A stretch of 64,000 nucleotides of DNA from 40CM-4-68-19 sp036513415 (GCA_036513415.1 DATBZA010000147.1:6706-70705); one strand, 5' to 3'. Counted from the stretch's first letter, positions 45,650 to 54,873 are shown. The notes: generated from the letters alone by a model not told the origin. Numbers and translations are program-made.

Positions 45650-47422
45650 GTGGATACGTTCGAGCTCCTCCCCTCGCTGGCACAGGGAGAACTGTCCGAT
45701 ACCAGTACGCCGGAGCTCGTAGCGGCGGTCTTCCGGTCGCGGGCGAGCGGGACCCTCTGGCTCGAGACGCCGCAGGCTCCAGAGATCCGGGTCTTTTTCC
45801 ACGCCGGCGACATGTGCGGCACCACCTCGTTTCCCGGCGTCCAGAACCTCGCGCAAGTCCTGCTCGCCAACGACTGGGTGAACGCGCTCGACATCGACTC
45901 GAGCCGCGAAGAAGCTGCGAAGACAGGCAAGCGTCACGGGGCGATCATGGTGGCGAAGGGGCTCCTGACCACGGAGCAGCTCCGCGCGGCCTTGGTCGCG
46001 CAGCACACCACCAATCTCTTGACGCTGATGGGAATCACCGAGGGAAAGTACGACTGGCGCGGCTGGGAGCCGCCTCCCGCCTGGGCCCGCGAAGTGGTGG
46101 TGGATCCCGTCGGCTGCCTGGTCGATGCCTTGGAGCAGGAGCAGCACGCGCAGCGGCGCGCCAAGGTGATGCGGTGGCTGGGCGACCACCCGGTCCGGCT
46201 TTCGGTGGACTGGCCGGATCTGCAGGCGCGCCTCGCGCTCGCTCCGATCGATCGTCGGGCGGCTGCGGTGCTGGCCCTTCCGCGGCGCCTGCAGGAGTTC
46301 GTGCGCGCATCCCAGCTCGCGCAATCGCGCGCGGAAGCAGTGCTCGCTGCGCTTCTCCTCGCTGGAGGCGCGGAGCCTCAGCCCGAGGGAGACGTCCGCG
46401 CCCCGGCCCCCGCGGCGTCGGAGCAGACCAGGGTGCAGTCGCCTGCCGGCAACGACGAGGAGCTGGAGCTGGATCTGCCGCCGGCGCCGGCGCCGTCCGC
46501 CGGCGAGCCGGAACCGCCTGCGGCGGAGGCAGGTGCCGGCATGGATCGGGAGCGCGCGAACGACTTGCGCAAGAAGATGCTCGCGCGCGGAATCCGCAAT
46601 CTGGGCTCGCTGCCCACGCGGGAGGAGTACGAGGGCTCCGTCGCCGTGACGCCAAAAGTAACGGCGTCGAAGGCGAAGGGCCAGCTTGCGCCGGACGAGC
46701 AACGATTCGCTGACGAGGTGCGCTCCCGCGTCGAGCAGGCGCCGGGCCAGAGCGCGTACGCCCGGCTCGGGGTGGATCCGGGCGCCACCAGCGAGACGAT
46801 CCGGAACGCGTACCTGGAGGCGGCCAAGCGATTCCATCCGGACCACTCCGCCAGCCCCGGCCTGGCATCGGTGCAGGCCGAGCTGCAGACGCTCTTCGCG
46901 CTCCTCAAGGAGGCGTACGAGACGATCTCCACGCCCGAGGCGCGCACCCGCTACGACGCGTCGCTGAAGGCTGCCCACGGCGGCACGCGCAAGGAGGAGT
47001 CGGCGATCGCGCTCAAGATGGGCGACGTCCTGCTCAAGAAGCGCGATTTCGAGGCGGCGCTGGCCAAGCTGCGGCGCGCGGTGGACCTGGACGCCACGGG
47101 AGACGCGCTCGCGGCGCTCGCTTGGGGGCTGGTGAGCGATCCCAAGGCTTCCCAGCAGGCGAAGGAAGAGGCAGCATCGCTGATCAACCGGGCGCTCCGG
47201 GCACCGGGCGTCACCGCGCGGACTTACTACGTCGCCGGTGTGCTCTGGCGGACGAAGGATCCCGAGTCCGCCCTGGACGCATTCCGCAAGGCGCTGGAGA
47301 TCGATCCCAAGCACCCGGACGCGGCGCTCGAGATCCGGCTGATGGAGCAGCGGCGCGGGAAGCCTCCGAAGGGGGGCGGGGGCGTGCTCTCGGGCTTGCT
47401 CTTCGGGAAGCGGAAAGGTTGA
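45650..47422 (+). CDS. DUF4388 (PATAN)-DnaJ-TPR protein
   Basis: A 590-residue protein with GTG start preceded by TAGGA. Domains in order: DUF4388/PATAN (about residues 10-110; GTLWLETPQAPEIRVFFHAG; HGAIMVAKGLLTTEQLRAAL), a Pro/Ala/acidic linker (245-300), a J-domain (about 365-425; YARLGVDPGATSETIRNAYL and the HPD motif in FHPDHS) and two or three TPRs to the end. In myxobacteria such proteins link signalling to gliding, development or protein folding, but the exact role is not established. It overlaps the next DUF4388 gene by one base. Confidence 0.82.
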   Translation: MDTFELLPSLAQGELSDTSTPELVAAVFRSRASGTLWLETPQAPEIRVFFHAGDMCGTTSFPGVQNLAQVLLANDWVNALDIDSSREEAAKTGKRHGAIMVAKGLLTTEQLRAALVAQHTTNLLTLMGITEGKYDWRGWEPPPAWAREVVVDPVGCLVDALEQEQHAQRRAKVMRWLGDHPVRLSVDWPDLQARLALAPIDRRAAAVLALPRRLQEFVRASQLAQSRAEAVLAALLLAGGAEPQPEGDVRAPAPAASEQTRVQSPAGNDEELELDLPPAPAPSAGEPEPPAAEAGAGMDRERANDLRKKMLARGIRNLGSLPTREEYEGSVAVTPKVTASKAKGQLAPDEQRFADEVRSRVEQAPGQSAYARLGVDPGATSETIRNAYLEAAKRFHPDHSASPGLASVQAELQTLFALLKEAYETISTPEARTRYDASLKAAHGGTRKEESAIALKMGDVLLKKRDFEAALAKLRRAVDLDATGDALAALAWGLVSDPKASQQAKEEAASLINRALRAPGVTARTYYVAGVLWRTKDPESALDAFRKALEIDPKHPDAALEIRLMEQRRGKPPKGGGGVLSGLLFGKRKG

Positions 47423-49284
47423 TGTCCAAGGAGACGGTGTTGGTCGCGGACGGCGATCCGCGGAGCTTGCGCCTCTTCGAGCTCGCGCTGCGCAGGGCGG
47501 GTTTCGCGGTGGAGTCGGCCGCGGACGGCGGGCAAGCGATGCGAAAGCTGCTCGAGACGCCGGTCCAGGCCGCGGTGTGCGACGTCGCGCTGTCGGAGCC
47601 GGACGGTCTCGCGCTCTGCCGGGCGGCCCGCGCCCACCAGGGGCTTGCGGGGATTCCCTTCCTGCTCGTCGGCGCTCTGGATCCGGCCGCGAAGGCGCGG
47701 GCGGTCGAGGCGGGTGCGGACGACTACCTCGCCAAGCCGGTCCTCCTCAAGGAACTGGTCCAGCGGGTGCAGCACCTGCTCGAGCGGCGGCGCCTCTCCG
47801 ATCCCGGGCCTCCCACCGCGCTCACCGGCTCGGTGCGGGACCTGGGGCTGCTGGACCTCTTCCGGTCGCTCGAGAGCTGGCGGAAGGACGCCGTGGTCCG
47901 CTGCGAAAGAGGCGGGCAGCTCGCGCGCGTCTGGGTTCTCGAGGGCGAGGTCATCGACGCCGAGCTGGGACCCGTTTCCGGTGACGTCGCGTTCTGGCGG
48001 CTGATGACCTGGGAGGAGGGCGAGTTTCGCGTCGACTTCGCGGATGCAGGCAAGCGTGAGCGCCGCATCCACGGGGGGACGCAGGGTGCACTGCTGGAGG
48101 CCATGCGGCGCGTGGAGGAGCTGGCCCGCGTCGCCCAGGCGTTGCCGATGGACACGCAGCTCACCGTGGACGTCGCAAGGCTCGAGGCGCGGTTGGCCGA
48201 CCTGCCCGACGAGATCAATGAAGTGCTCCGGATCTTCGACGGCGGGCGGGCCTTGCGCGCGGCCCTCGATCTATCGCCCTCCGACGACCTGTCCACGGTG
48301 GGGGTCGTGCAGCAACTGATCGCCGACGGGATCTTGCGCCCGGCGTCGCGGCCAGCATCCCTGCAGCATTGGGTGTCCGCGCCGCCGCCGGGATCCGCGC
48401 CTGCGGAGCCGGCGGCGCCTCGGATCGTCCACTTCCCGCCCCTGCGCGGCATGCGCCGCGAGCGGTTGCGCCGCGAGGCTGAGCAGGCCAGGGTGAAACT
48501 CGCCTCCGGAGAGCCCGTCCGCCTGCACCACGTGGTCGATCTGCCGCCACGCGGCCAGGAAGAGATGCTGGGCGAGTTGCGGCGGGTCTCGCCAGCCGTC
48601 GGGGAAGCGGCGAAGACGTTCACGGCCGATGCGCAGCTCGCGCGCGTGCTGATCCCCGACCACGCCCGGGCCACCGAACCACCGCCGATCGCGCCGGTGG
48701 CCTCGACCACGCCGCCGCCTGGAGTCGGCGCCGCAGCCGGGGCGCGACCGCGTCGCAGGTGGGCCTGGTTCTTCATCGCAACCGTTGCGCTCACCCTCGC
48801 CTGGGTCCTGCGTCCCCAGCCCAGGACGGAGCGCAGGGACGCGCCGTGGCTGGAAACGAAGGGCCTGGAAGCACCTTTGGGCGCCGAGGTGACCGCCGCG
48901 GGCGTCGCAGCCGGACCGACGGGCTACGCGGAGGCGGTAGGTCGCGGGAACGACCTGTTCCGGCAGGGAAAGTATGGGGCGGCCGCCGGCGAATACCGCA
49001 AGGCGCTGTCGCTCCGGCGGGACGCGGTGCCCGTCCTGATCTCGCTCGGCGACGCACATCTCGCGGCGGACCAGCCGCGGAGCGCGCTGGAGCCTCTCGA
49101 GCGGGCCGCGCGGCTCGATCCGACGAGCGCCCGCGCACAGCTCTTGCTCGGGACGACCTACCATTCGCTGGGCCGGATCCGCGATGCGGTGAAGGCCTAC
49201 CGGCGGTATCTGGAATTGGAGCCGACGAGCGAGTTCGCCAAGGACGTGCAGGTGATCCTCGCGAACCTGGGCCCCCCGGGTTAA
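47422..49284 (+). CDS. receiver-DUF4388-TPR membrane-anchored protein
   Basis: A 620-residue protein. N-terminal response-regulator receiver (VLVADGDPRSLRLFELALRR; phospho-acceptor D54 in VCDVALSEPDG; K about 105), then a DUF4388/PATAN domain (LGLLDLFRSLESWRKDAVVR), a Pro-rich stretch, one membrane helix (about residues 450-467, FFIATVALTLAWVL) and three TPRs at the C-terminus (PVLISLGDAHLAADQPRSAL). The membrane helix separates the receiver/PATAN part from the TPR part, so the TPRs may lie in the periplasm. ATG overlaps the preceding stop (TGATG). Likely works with the DnaJ-DUF4388 neighbour. Confidence 0.82.
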   Translation: MSKETVLVADGDPRSLRLFELALRRAGFAVESAADGGQAMRKLLETPVQAAVCDVALSEPDGLALCRAARAHQGLAGIPFLLVGALDPAAKARAVEAGADDYLAKPVLLKELVQRVQHLLERRRLSDPGPPTALTGSVRDLGLLDLFRSLESWRKDAVVRCERGGQLARVWVLEGEVIDAELGPVSGDVAFWRLMTWEEGEFRVDFADAGKRERRIHGGTQGALLEAMRRVEELARVAQALPMDTQLTVDVARLEARLADLPDEINEVLRIFDGGRALRAALDLSPSDDLSTVGVVQQLIADGILRPASRPASLQHWVSAPPPGSAPAEPAAPRIVHFPPLRGMRRERLRREAEQARVKLASGEPVRLHHVVDLPPRGQEEMLGELRRVSPAVGEAAKTFTADAQLARVLIPDHARATEPPPIAPVASTTPPPGVGAAAGARPRRRWAWFFIATVALTLAWVLRPQPRTERRDAPWLETKGLEAPLGAEVTAAGVAAGPTGYAEAVGRGNDLFRQGKYGAAAGEYRKALSLRRDAVPVLISLGDAHLAADQPRSALEPLERAARLDPTSARAQLLLGTTYHSLGRIRDAVKAYRRYLELEPTSEFAKDVQVILANLGPPG

Positions 49285-49296
49285 ATCTCCGCGCGC

Positions 49297-50313
49297 ATGC
49301 GCGTCCTGGGGCTGGAAACGAGCTGCGACGAAACCGCGGCCGCGGTGGTCGAGACGGGCGAGGGCCTGCGCGGACGCGTGCTCGCGGACGTGGTGCACAC
49401 GCAGAAGGAGGTGCACGAGAAATGGGGAGGAGTGGTGCCGGAGCTCGCCTCCAGGGACCACCTGCAGCGGGTGCTGCCCGTGCTCGACGAGGCGCTGCGG
49501 AAGGCCGGCTGCGAGCTGCGCGAGCTGGACGGCATCTCCGTCACCCGGGGGCCGGGGCTGGTCGGCGCGCTGCTCGTCGGCGTGCAGGTGGGGAAGTCGC
49601 TCGCTGCCGCCTCCGGACTTCCGATCGTCGGCGTCAACCACATCGAGGGACACGTGTTAGCGGTGTTGCTCGCGGAACAGGCGCCGGTTCCGCCTTGGCT
49701 CGCCCTGGTCGTTTCCGGAGGCCATACCTCGCTCTACGACGTGCGCGCGCTGGGCGAATACCGCGCCCTGGGCCACACGCTCGACGATGCGGCGGGAGAG
49801 GCGTTCGACAAGGTCGCCAAGCTTCTGGGACTGCCCTACCCCGGGGGTGCCCACCTCGATCGGCTGGCGCGCGGGGGCAACCCCAAGGCGATCGATTTCC
49901 CCCGCGGACTCGCCCGCCGCTCGCGCGCGGCGTTCGATTTTTCGTTCAGCGGCCTGAAGACCGCAGTGCTGACGCACGTGCGCGAGCACGGCGTTCCGTC
50001 CGGCCAGGCTCTTTCGGATCTCTGCGCATCCTTCCAGGAGGCCGTGTGCGACGCGCTCACGCAGCGGGCGCTGCGGGCAGCCCGGCACGCCAGGTCGCCG
50101 GCGCTGGTGATCTGCGGCGGGGTGGCGGCGAACTCCCGCCTGCGGGCCCTGGCAGAGGAGCGGTGCGCGGCGGAAGGTGTCTCCCTCTTCCTGCCCGAGC
50201 CACGCCTCTGCACGGACAACGCAGCGATGATCGCGATGGCGGGCGCCCACCGGCTGCTCCGGGGCGAGCGCGCGGACGCGGCCATGTCGGCGGATCCGGG
50301 GTGGCGGCTGTGA
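49297..50313 (+). CDS. tsaD: tRNA N6-threonylcarbamoyladenosine transferase TsaD
   Basis: A 338-residue Kae1/TsaD protein: VLGLETSCDETAAAVVE, the metal-binding HxxxH in VGVNHIEGHVLAV (H115, H119), LALVVSGGHTSLYDV, and FDFSFSGLKTAV. It transfers threonylcarbamoyl to A37 of ANN-decoding tRNAs with TsaB and TsaE, which are not in the window. It overlaps rsmA by four bases. Confidence 0.96.
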   Translation: MRVLGLETSCDETAAAVVETGEGLRGRVLADVVHTQKEVHEKWGGVVPELASRDHLQRVLPVLDEALRKAGCELRELDGISVTRGPGLVGALLVGVQVGKSLAAASGLPIVGVNHIEGHVLAVLLAEQAPVPPWLALVVSGGHTSLYDVRALGEYRALGHTLDDAAGEAFDKVAKLLGLPYPGGAHLDRLARGGNPKAIDFPRGLARRSRAAFDFSFSGLKTAVLTHVREHGVPSGQALSDLCASFQEAVCDALTQRALRAARHARSPALVICGGVAANSRLRALAEERCAAEGVSLFLPEPRLCTDNAAMIAMAGAHRLLRGERADAAMSADPGWRL

Positions 50314-51122
50314 AGCCAGCCGAGCTGCTGCGCCGGCACGGCCTGCGCCCGAAGAAAGGCTGGGGTCAGAATTTCCTCGGCGATGAGCAGCTCCTCTCCT
50401 CGCTCGCTGCGCTGGCGCGCCTGCGGCCCGGCGACCTCGCCGTCGAGCTCGGCGCGGGTCTCGGTCACTTCACGCGCGCGCTGGCCGCCACCGGCGCGCA
50501 GGTGGTGGCGGTGGAGCGGGATCGCGAGCTGGCCCCGATCCTGCGCGCCGAGCTGCCGGGCGTCCAGGTCGAGGAAGCGGATGCGAAGAGCTTTGACCTG
50601 CGCGGCGTCGCCGCCCGCGCGGGGCGGCGCGTGGTGGTCTGTGGAAACCTTCCGTACCATCTCAGCTCGCCGATCCTCTTCCACCTGCTCGACCAGCGGG
50701 ACTCGGTCCGGCGGGCCGTCCTGCTCCTGCAGCGCGAGGTAGCCGAGCGCATCGCCGCGCCACCGGGCGGACGGGACTACGGGCTGCTCTCGGTGTTGAT
50801 CCAGCATGTGGCCGATGCCTCGATCGGCTTGCGGGTGCCGCGGCACGCGTTCACGCCTCCTCCGGAAGTGGAGAGCGCGGCGCTGGTGCTGGAGTTCCTC
50901 GAACGGCCGCGCGCCGACGTGCGGGACGAGGCGCGGTTCCGAAAGCTGGTGAAGGCGGCTTTTTCGCAGAGGCGGAAGACGCTCTGGAACGCGGTGAAGT
51001 CGGTGCCGGGGGGGCGGGAGGCGCTGGAGAAGGCGGGGATCGATCCAAAGCGGCGCGGGGAGACGTTGACGGTGGAGGAGTTCGCGTCGGTGGAGCGGGC
51101 GCTGGAAGGTGAAGTAGGCTAA
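50310..51122 (+). CDS. rsmA: 16S rRNA dimethyladenosine transferase RsmA (KsgA)
   Basis: A 270-residue protein with GTG start overlapping the tsaD stop (GTGA). Motifs: KKGWGQNFLGDEQLLSSLA, SAM motif I VELGAGLGHFT, the NLPY motif in VVCGNLPYHLSSPILFHL, and VPRHAFTPPPEVESAALVLE. It dimethylates A1518/A1519 of 16S rRNA in ribosome biogenesis. Length is normal for the family. Confidence 0.96.
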   Translation: MKPAELLRRHGLRPKKGWGQNFLGDEQLLSSLAALARLRPGDLAVELGAGLGHFTRALAATGAQVVAVERDRELAPILRAELPGVQVEEADAKSFDLRGVAARAGRRVVVCGNLPYHLSSPILFHLLDQRDSVRRAVLLLQREVAERIAAPPGGRDYGLLSVLIQHVADASIGLRVPRHAFTPPPEVESAALVLEFLERPRADVRDEARFRKLVKAAFSQRRKTLWNAVKSVPGGREALEKAGIDPKRRGETLTVEEFASVERALEGEVG

Positions 51123-51123
51123 G

Positions 51124-51163
51124 GCTTCAGATCAACCGCCGAGCACGCCGAGCACGCCGAGAT
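51124..51163 (+). repeat. CGCAGAG-family repeat, single-arm copy C
   Basis: GCTTCAGATCAACCGCCGAG followed by two more 9-base GAGCACGCC-type units matches the left arm of copy A. No right arm follows, so this is a half element or a decayed copy. It begins two bases after the rsmA stop. Confidence 0.7.
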
Positions 51164-51202
51164 GGAAAAGTAGGCTGAGGAAGTTTTTTGGGGGGGTCTA
51201 GC

Positions 51203-51273
51203 GAGGTCTGCCCCCAATCGATCCCGTGAGCGGTTCTGGGCCATGCCGGCGGCAATTGATTTGGGCAGACCTC
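51203..51273. repeat. 71-bp inverted repeat, GGCAGACC family, short form
   Basis: Arms GAGGTCTGCCCCCAATCGAT (51203-51222) and ATTGATTTGGGCAGACCTC (51255-51273) are inverted repeats with a 32-base centre. The same terminal sequences bound the 200-bp element at 9021-9220. It lies between the convergent rsmA and tautomerase genes. Confidence 0.7.
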
Positions 51274-51287
51274 TGGCGCCACGCTCA

Positions 51288-51671
51288 TCAGGTCGCGTAC
51301 TGGGCGATGCCATTTCCGAAGGACCAGTTCTCCTTTGCGACCTCGACGAGGCTCACGAACACGTCCTCGGGCCGCACGCCCGGCGACTCGCGCAGGAGCT
51401 GGGCGATGCGCGCGAAGAGCGCTTTGCGCGCGTCCACCGTGCGGCCGGCGTTCAGCGTGATCTGGATGAGGATCACGCCGTCGGTGCGGGAGATGCCCAG
51501 ATAGGACGGGTCGTAGATCAGCTCCGACTCGTCGTGCTCGGTGATGATCTGGAACTTGTCCTGCTCGGGGATCTTGATGGCCTCCACCATCGCGCGGTGG
51601 ATGGAGCTTCCGACGGCGCGGCGGAATTCGGGACTCGTGCCCTTGCGCAGGGCGATTCGGACCAGCGGCAT
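51288..51671 (-). CDS. tautomerase family protein (Tautomerase_2-like)
   Basis: A 127-residue protein with the MPLVRIALRKG N-terminus, giving Pro as residue 1 after Met removal, the catalytic base of the 4-oxalocrotonate tautomerase/MIF superfamily. YLGISRTDGVILIQITLNAG and DVFVSLVEVAKENWSFGNG match the single-chain tautomerase group of about 125-130 residues. ATG 51671 was chosen for the Pro-1. It is downstream of the aldehyde dehydrogenase (35-base gap) on the same strand, so the two may act in one catabolic step. Substrate unknown. Confidence 0.85.
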   Translation of the reverse strand: MPLVRIALRKGTSPEFRRAVGSSIHRAMVEAIKIPEQDKFQIITEHDESELIYDPSYLGISRTDGVILIQITLNAGRTVDARKALFARIAQLLRESPGVRPEDVFVSLVEVAKENWSFGNGIAQYAT

Positions 51672-51706
51672 GCCGTTTCCGATGCCGGGGCCGGTGGACG
51701 GTTGCT

Positions 51707-53098
51707 TCAGGTCTGCGTGCGCAGGTGGAACGACTTCCGCCGGGTGAGCGGGAGGAAGCCATACTTCGAGAGCGACATGCCCTTGCCGGTGTCCTTCACC
51801 CCGGTCCACGGCAGCAGCGGATCGAGGTAGTCGCACCGGTTCATGAAGAAGGTTCCGGTCTCGATCTGCGCCCCGATGCGGAAGGCGCGCTCCTGGTCGC
51901 GCGTCCAGATGGCCGCGGTGAGGCCGTAGGGGCTGTCGTTCATCAGCCGGACCGCCTCGTCGTCGTCCGCGACCTTCTGCACGCCGACGATGGGCCCGAA
52001 GCTCTCCTCCACCATCAGGCCGTGCATGGAGTGGTTCGCATCGATCACCAGGCAGGGGTCGAAGAACCGGCCCCGGCCGGCGGCGTCCTGGACCGGCTTT
52101 CCCCCGCAGAGCACCCGGCCCCCCTTCGCCCGCGCTTCGTCGACCTGCGCCGTGAGCTTCCGGGGCGCATCCGGCTGGGCCATCGGCCCCAGGGTGGTGT
52201 CGGTCTGCTGCGGATCGCCCAGGCGGTACTTGCGCACTTCGGCCAGCGCGCCTTCGACGAAGCGGTCGTAGAGCGAACCGTGCACGTAGATGCGCTCGAT
52301 TCCGCAGCAGCTCTGGCCGGCGTTGTAGAAGGCGCCGTCGACGATGTTCGCGACCGCATGATCGAGGTCGGCATCGGGCGCCACGTAGGCAGGGTCCTTG
52401 CCGCCCAGCTCGAGGCCGACGTCGATGAAACGCTTCGCTCCTTCCCGGTAGAGCTCGTGCCCTCCGCGCACCGAGCCGGTGAAGCTGACGTAACCGACCT
52501 CCGGCCGGGCGACGATCTTCGCGCAGGTCTCGTGAGTGGCGTCGATGGCGGTGACCAGGTTCTCGGGCGCGCCCGCGCGCTCGAAGGCGCGGGCAAAGGC
52601 GTCGCCGCAGAGCGCGGTGCGGTTCGCATGCTTGATGATGACCGCGTTGCCGGCCAGCACGGCGGGAACGACGACGTTGACGGTGATCAGCAGCGGGTAG
52701 TTCCAGGCGCTGATGTCGAGCACGACTCCCACCGGCTCGTGGCGGACGAAGCGCGTGAATCCCGGCACGGGCGGCAGCGGGTCGTCGCGCAGCGCTTCGG
52801 GGGCCAGCGCCATCATCGCGCGTGCGCGCATCAGGGTGGTCTTCACCTCCCCACGCGCCTGGGCGAGGGGCTTGCCCATCTGCAGCGTGACCTCACGGGC
52901 GACGCGCTCGGAGTCCTTCTCGAGCTCCTGGCAAAAGCGCTCGCAGAGCGCGATCCGCTCCGGGAGCGGCGTCTTCGCCCAGGACTTGTGCGCCCGGAAC
53001 CCGCGCGTCACCACCGATTCGACCTCCGCGTCGCCGAGGAAGCGCCGCTCCGCGACCATCTCACCGCTGTACGGATTGTCGATGCGATGCGTGTCCAT
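51707..53098 (-). CDS. aldehyde dehydrogenase family protein
   Basis: A 463-residue NAD(P)-dependent enzyme: DISAWNYPLLITVNVVVPAV, FTGSVRGGHELY for cofactor binding, the general-base Glu in DVGLELGGKDPAYV, and the nucleophile Cys in NAGQSCCGIERIYV. EESFGPIVGVQKV and the C-terminal TGVKDTGKGMSLSKYG are typical. It resembles succinate-semialdehyde dehydrogenases and related broad aldehyde dehydrogenases. ATG 53098 begins the conserved region. A -35-like TTGACA lies upstream on the minus strand (53160-53155) with a weak -10. It is divergent from the nucleoside kinase. Confidence 0.92.
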   Translation of the reverse strand: MDTHRIDNPYSGEMVAERRFLGDAEVESVVTRGFRAHKSWAKTPLPERIALCERFCQELEKDSERVAREVTLQMGKPLAQARGEVKTTLMRARAMMALAPEALRDDPLPPVPGFTRFVRHEPVGVVLDISAWNYPLLITVNVVVPAVLAGNAVIIKHANRTALCGDAFARAFERAGAPENLVTAIDATHETCAKIVARPEVGYVSFTGSVRGGHELYREGAKRFIDVGLELGGKDPAYVAPDADLDHAVANIVDGAFYNAGQSCCGIERIYVHGSLYDRFVEGALAEVRKYRLGDPQQTDTTLGPMAQPDAPRKLTAQVDEARAKGGRVLCGGKPVQDAAGRGRFFDPCLVIDANHSMHGLMVEESFGPIVGVQKVADDDEAVRLMNDSPYGLTAAIWTRDQERAFRIGAQIETGTFFMNRCDYLDPLLPWTGVKDTGKGMSLSKYGFLPLTRRKSFHLRTQT

Positions 53099-53200
53099 GG
53101 AAGGCACAGGATGCGACCTCGACGCTGCGCGCGCAAACCCGATCTGCGAAAAAATGTCAATGCTGCAACCGGGTGTGTTCTGTGCTGACATTCGCGCGCC

Positions 53201-53848
53201 GTGGAGCCGAGGCACCGCTACATCGTGGTCGAGGGACCCATCGGAGTCGGCAAGACGTCCTTGACGCGGACGCTCTCCAAGCGCTTCAACGCGCGCAGCG
53301 TGTTCGAGCTCGTCGAGGAGAACCCGTTCCTGGCCAGCTTCTACCAGGACCGGAACAAGCACGCCTTCCAGACCCAGCTCTTCTTCCTGCTCAGCCGCTT
53401 CAAGCAGCAGCAGGAGCTCTTCCAGCAGGAACTCTTCTCCCAGGTCACCGTCAGCGACTACCTGTTCGCGAAGGACCGCATCTTCGCCTCCATCACGCTG
53501 GACCCGAACGAGCTGGCCCTCTACGAGCGGGTCTACGAGCACCTGGGCCCGCGCGTGATGAAGCCTGATCTCGTAATCTACCTGCAGGCGCGGCTCGACG
53601 TGCTGCTGTCGCGGATCCGGAAGCGCGGGCGCGAATTCGAGCGGAAGTTCGACCCCGAATACCTGGCGGAGCTGGCGCGGACGTACAATGACTTCTTCCA
53701 CCGGTACGACGAGACGCCCTTGCTGGTCATCAATACCAGCGACATCGATTTCGTGGAGAGCGAGAGGGACTTCGAGGAGCTGATCCGGGCAATCGGATCG
53801 ATCAAGGCGGGGACACACTACTATCAGCCCCTCGGCACGCGCGTTTGA
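53201..53848 (+). CDS. deoxynucleoside kinase (dAK/dGK-like)
   Basis: A 215-residue protein with GTG start. P-loop VVEGPIGVGKTSLTRTL (residues 9-25), FELVEENPFLASFYQDRNKH with the substrate Glu, and LIYLQARLDVLLSRIRKRGR as the lid region match the deoxynucleoside kinase family (deoxyadenosine/deoxyguanosine kinases). It phosphorylates salvaged deoxynucleosides. The next gene, panB, is 168 bases downstream and functionally unrelated. Confidence 0.9.
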   Translation: MEPRHRYIVVEGPIGVGKTSLTRTLSKRFNARSVFELVEENPFLASFYQDRNKHAFQTQLFFLLSRFKQQQELFQQELFSQVTVSDYLFAKDRIFASITLDPNELALYERVYEHLGPRVMKPDLVIYLQARLDVLLSRIRKRGREFERKFDPEYLAELARTYNDFFHRYDETPLLVINTSDIDFVESERDFEELIRAIGSIKAGTHYYQPLGTRV

Positions 53849-54015
53849 AAGCGGCAATCGGACCGTCCCAGTGGCGCTTTGACGCAGCGATGATATCCTT
53901 CGCTTGCGGTACGGATCTGTCCCGAATCGGGCTGTCCGGAGCTCAACCTATCCAAGGTGGGCCACCAGGACGAAGCGCACCGACGAGGGGCCAAAATGCG
54001 AAACGGAGGTGAACC

Positions 54016-54873
54016 TTGAAGAAGGTCACCATCAATACGCTCCGCAAGATGAAGCAGGCCGGCGAGCGCATCACCATGCTCACGGCCTACGATGCCAGTT
54101 TTGCCCGCTTGCTCGATCGCGCCGGGACCGACGTGCTGCTCGTCGGCGATTCCCTGGGCATGGTCGTTCAAGGACACGACACGACGTTGCCGGTGACGAT
54201 GGACCAGATGGTCTATCACTGCGCCGCCGTGAAGCGCGGGGTGCAGCGCGCGCATCTAGTGGCCGACATGCCTTTCGGGAGCTACCAGGGCACAGTCGAC
54301 GAGGCGGTGAAGAACGCCGTCCGCCTGGTCGCGGAGGGCGGCGCCGAGAGCGTGAAGCTGGAGGGAGGCGCCGAGTACTCCGAGGTCGTCCAGCGGATCT
54401 CGCGCGCCGGCGTGCCCGTGATGGGGCACATCGGGCTCACTCCCCAGTCCGTGCACAAGCTCGGCGGCTACGTCGTCCAGGGCCGCACCGAGGAGAAGGC
54501 GCAGAAGCTGCTCGCGGACGCCCAGGCGCTGGAAGAGGCTGGCTGCTATGCGCTGATCCTGGAGATGATGCCCTCGGAGCTGTCAGCGGAGATCTCCCGC
54601 GCGGTCGGCATTCCTGTGATCGGGATTGGCGCGGGCGCCGGCTGCGACGGGCAGGTGCTGGTCATCTACGACCTGCTGGGGATGAATCCGGACTTCTCGC
54701 CGAAATTCGTGAAGAAGTATCTCGACCTGGGTGTGCTGATCCGCGACGCGGTCGCCCGTTACAACGACGAGGTGAAGCACGGCACGTTCCCGGGCCCCGA
54801 GCACAGCTTCGCGGCCGAGAAGGAGGCAGGCAAGTCCGCGCCGGTGCTGCAGCTCTATTCGAGCGTCAAATGA
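54016..54873 (+). CDS. panB: 3-methyl-2-oxobutanoate hydroxymethyltransferase
   Basis: A 285-residue enzyme with TTG start supported by CGGAGG eight bases upstream. Motifs: ITMLTAYDASFARLLDRAG, LLVGDSLGMVVQGHDTTLPV (metal-binding Asp), VKLEGGAEYSEVVQ, GHIGLTPQSVHKLGGY. It makes ketopantoate in pantothenate synthesis. Overlaps panC by four bases. Confidence 0.96.
   Translation: MKKVTINTLRKMKQAGERITMLTAYDASFARLLDRAGTDVLLVGDSLGMVVQGHDTTLPVTMDQMVYHCAAVKRGVQRAHLVADMPFGSYQGTVDEAVKNAVRLVAEGGAESVKLEGGAEYSEVVQRISRAGVPVMGHIGLTPQSVHKLGGYVVQGRTEEKAQKLLADAQALEEAGCYALILEMMPSELSAEISRAVGIPVIGIGAGAGCDGQVLVIYDLLGMNPDFSPKFVKKYLDLGVLIRDAVARYNDEVKHGTFPGPEHSFAAEKEAGKSAPVLQLYSSVK

Noticed and set aside
44147..47314. 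upstream continuation of the DUF192-MsrA frame to 47314
   Set aside because: Above 44146 the frame is antisense or out of frame to the lipid kinase, TrmL and DUF4388 genes. The coupled ATG at 44146 gives a sensible start.
48759..50309. upstream continuation of the rsmA frame
   Set aside because: It overlaps tsaD and the receiver-DUF4388 gene in another frame and reads as low-complexity Arg/Gly; the GTG at 50310 starts the KsgA homology.
53860..54000. promoter for panB at TTTGACGCAG
   Set aside because: A -35-like TTGACG exists, but no acceptable -10 lies 16-18 bases downstream.
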